A stretch of 64,000 bases of DNA from Argentina anserina (lineage: Eukaryota > Streptophyta > Magnoliopsida > Rosales > Rosaceae), in the NCBI RefSeq assembly GCF_933775445.1, contig NC_065875.1, forward strand, positions 27,217,555 through 27,281,554. The letters run 5' to 3'. Positions 63,878-64,000 of this stretch are shown here, one piece after another. A model generated the notes under the pieces. The model saw only the letters and a program-made list of their open reading frames with translations, ran no database searches and had not been told where the DNA came from. The position numbers and the translations under genes were made by a program. Position 1 is the stretch's first letter; each line of letters begins with the position of its first letter.

Positions 63878-64000
63878 ATGGCTGGACCCGACGATGAGAT
63901 TTGCCAGGGAGATGTAAGAAACCTAGCCATCTCCTTTGAGACTCTCGGCATCTCATCTCCGGGGGAGAAACCGTTCTTTTCATATTTCGTGGATTTTGTT
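63878..64000 (+). CDS. Zinc-knuckle family copy, first exon only (cut by window edge)
   Basis: The ATG at 63878 opens a frame reading GDVRNLAISFETLGISSPG, aligned with VDVRKLACFFESLGTSSPG of the array copies and with the frameshifted exon 1 of copy A. The donor expected after CCGG reads GGGGAG rather than GTATG, so either the splice site moved or the exon is longer. The frame stays open to the window end. The rest of the gene lies outside. Confidence 0.6.
   Translation, partial: MAGPDDEICQGDVRNLAISFETLGISSPGEKPFFSYFVDFV

Overview
The window is nuclear DNA from a flowering plant, almost certainly a eudicot and probably a rosid (inference). It shows spliced genes with GT-AG introns, AT-rich introns and spacers, plant-specific families (class III peroxidase, PPR, plant defensins, PUX and RH32 helicase) and small DNA transposons. 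No prokaryotic, organellar or CRISPR structure was seen.

Layout from left to right. (1) A CHR19-type SNF2 remodeler on the minus strand, cut by the left edge (1-3669). (2) An atypical bHLH transcription factor on the minus strand (5771-8520), followed by about 4 kb of promoter and spacer. (3) A PUX7-like UBA-UAS-UIM-UBX protein on the plus strand (12678-16669), then an intron-less, frameshifted eIF5B copy (17131-19572). (4) A three-member defensin cluster (22355-26437). Its middle copy is damaged by a 760-bp hAT-like insertion at the start codon and by a poly-T frameshift. A small membrane-protein gene follows. (5) A class III peroxidase (28324-29495) and a single-exon PPR gene on the minus strand (29920-31734). 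(6) A tandem array of an unrecognised cysteine-rich, zinc-knuckle-like family (32014-44212): one broken divergent copy and four intact three-exon copies. A relic lies at about 53.0 kb, and the first exon of a further copy sits at the right edge. (7) A minus-strand gene (45673-50387) encoding a divergent proteasome-beta-like Ntn-hydrolase domain with tandemly triplicated 5' exons and an unknown C-terminal extension. (8) A transposon-rich spacer (about 50.5-59.4 kb). (9) A complete RH32-type (DDX10/Dbp4) DEAD-box helicase gene (59448-63449).

The housekeeping genes (CHR19, PUX, PPR, RH32) look intact and ordinary. The accessory story is local duplication: defensins, the zinc-knuckle array and the exon-triplicated proteasome-like gene. 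The zinc-knuckle array and the proteasome-like gene are the best candidates for something undescribed. In the array, neighbouring copies have exchanged sequence, and a MULE-like insertion with its truncated derivative records the order of events. All splice sites were chosen by eye from GT/AG, reading frame and family resemblance. No database search was run.
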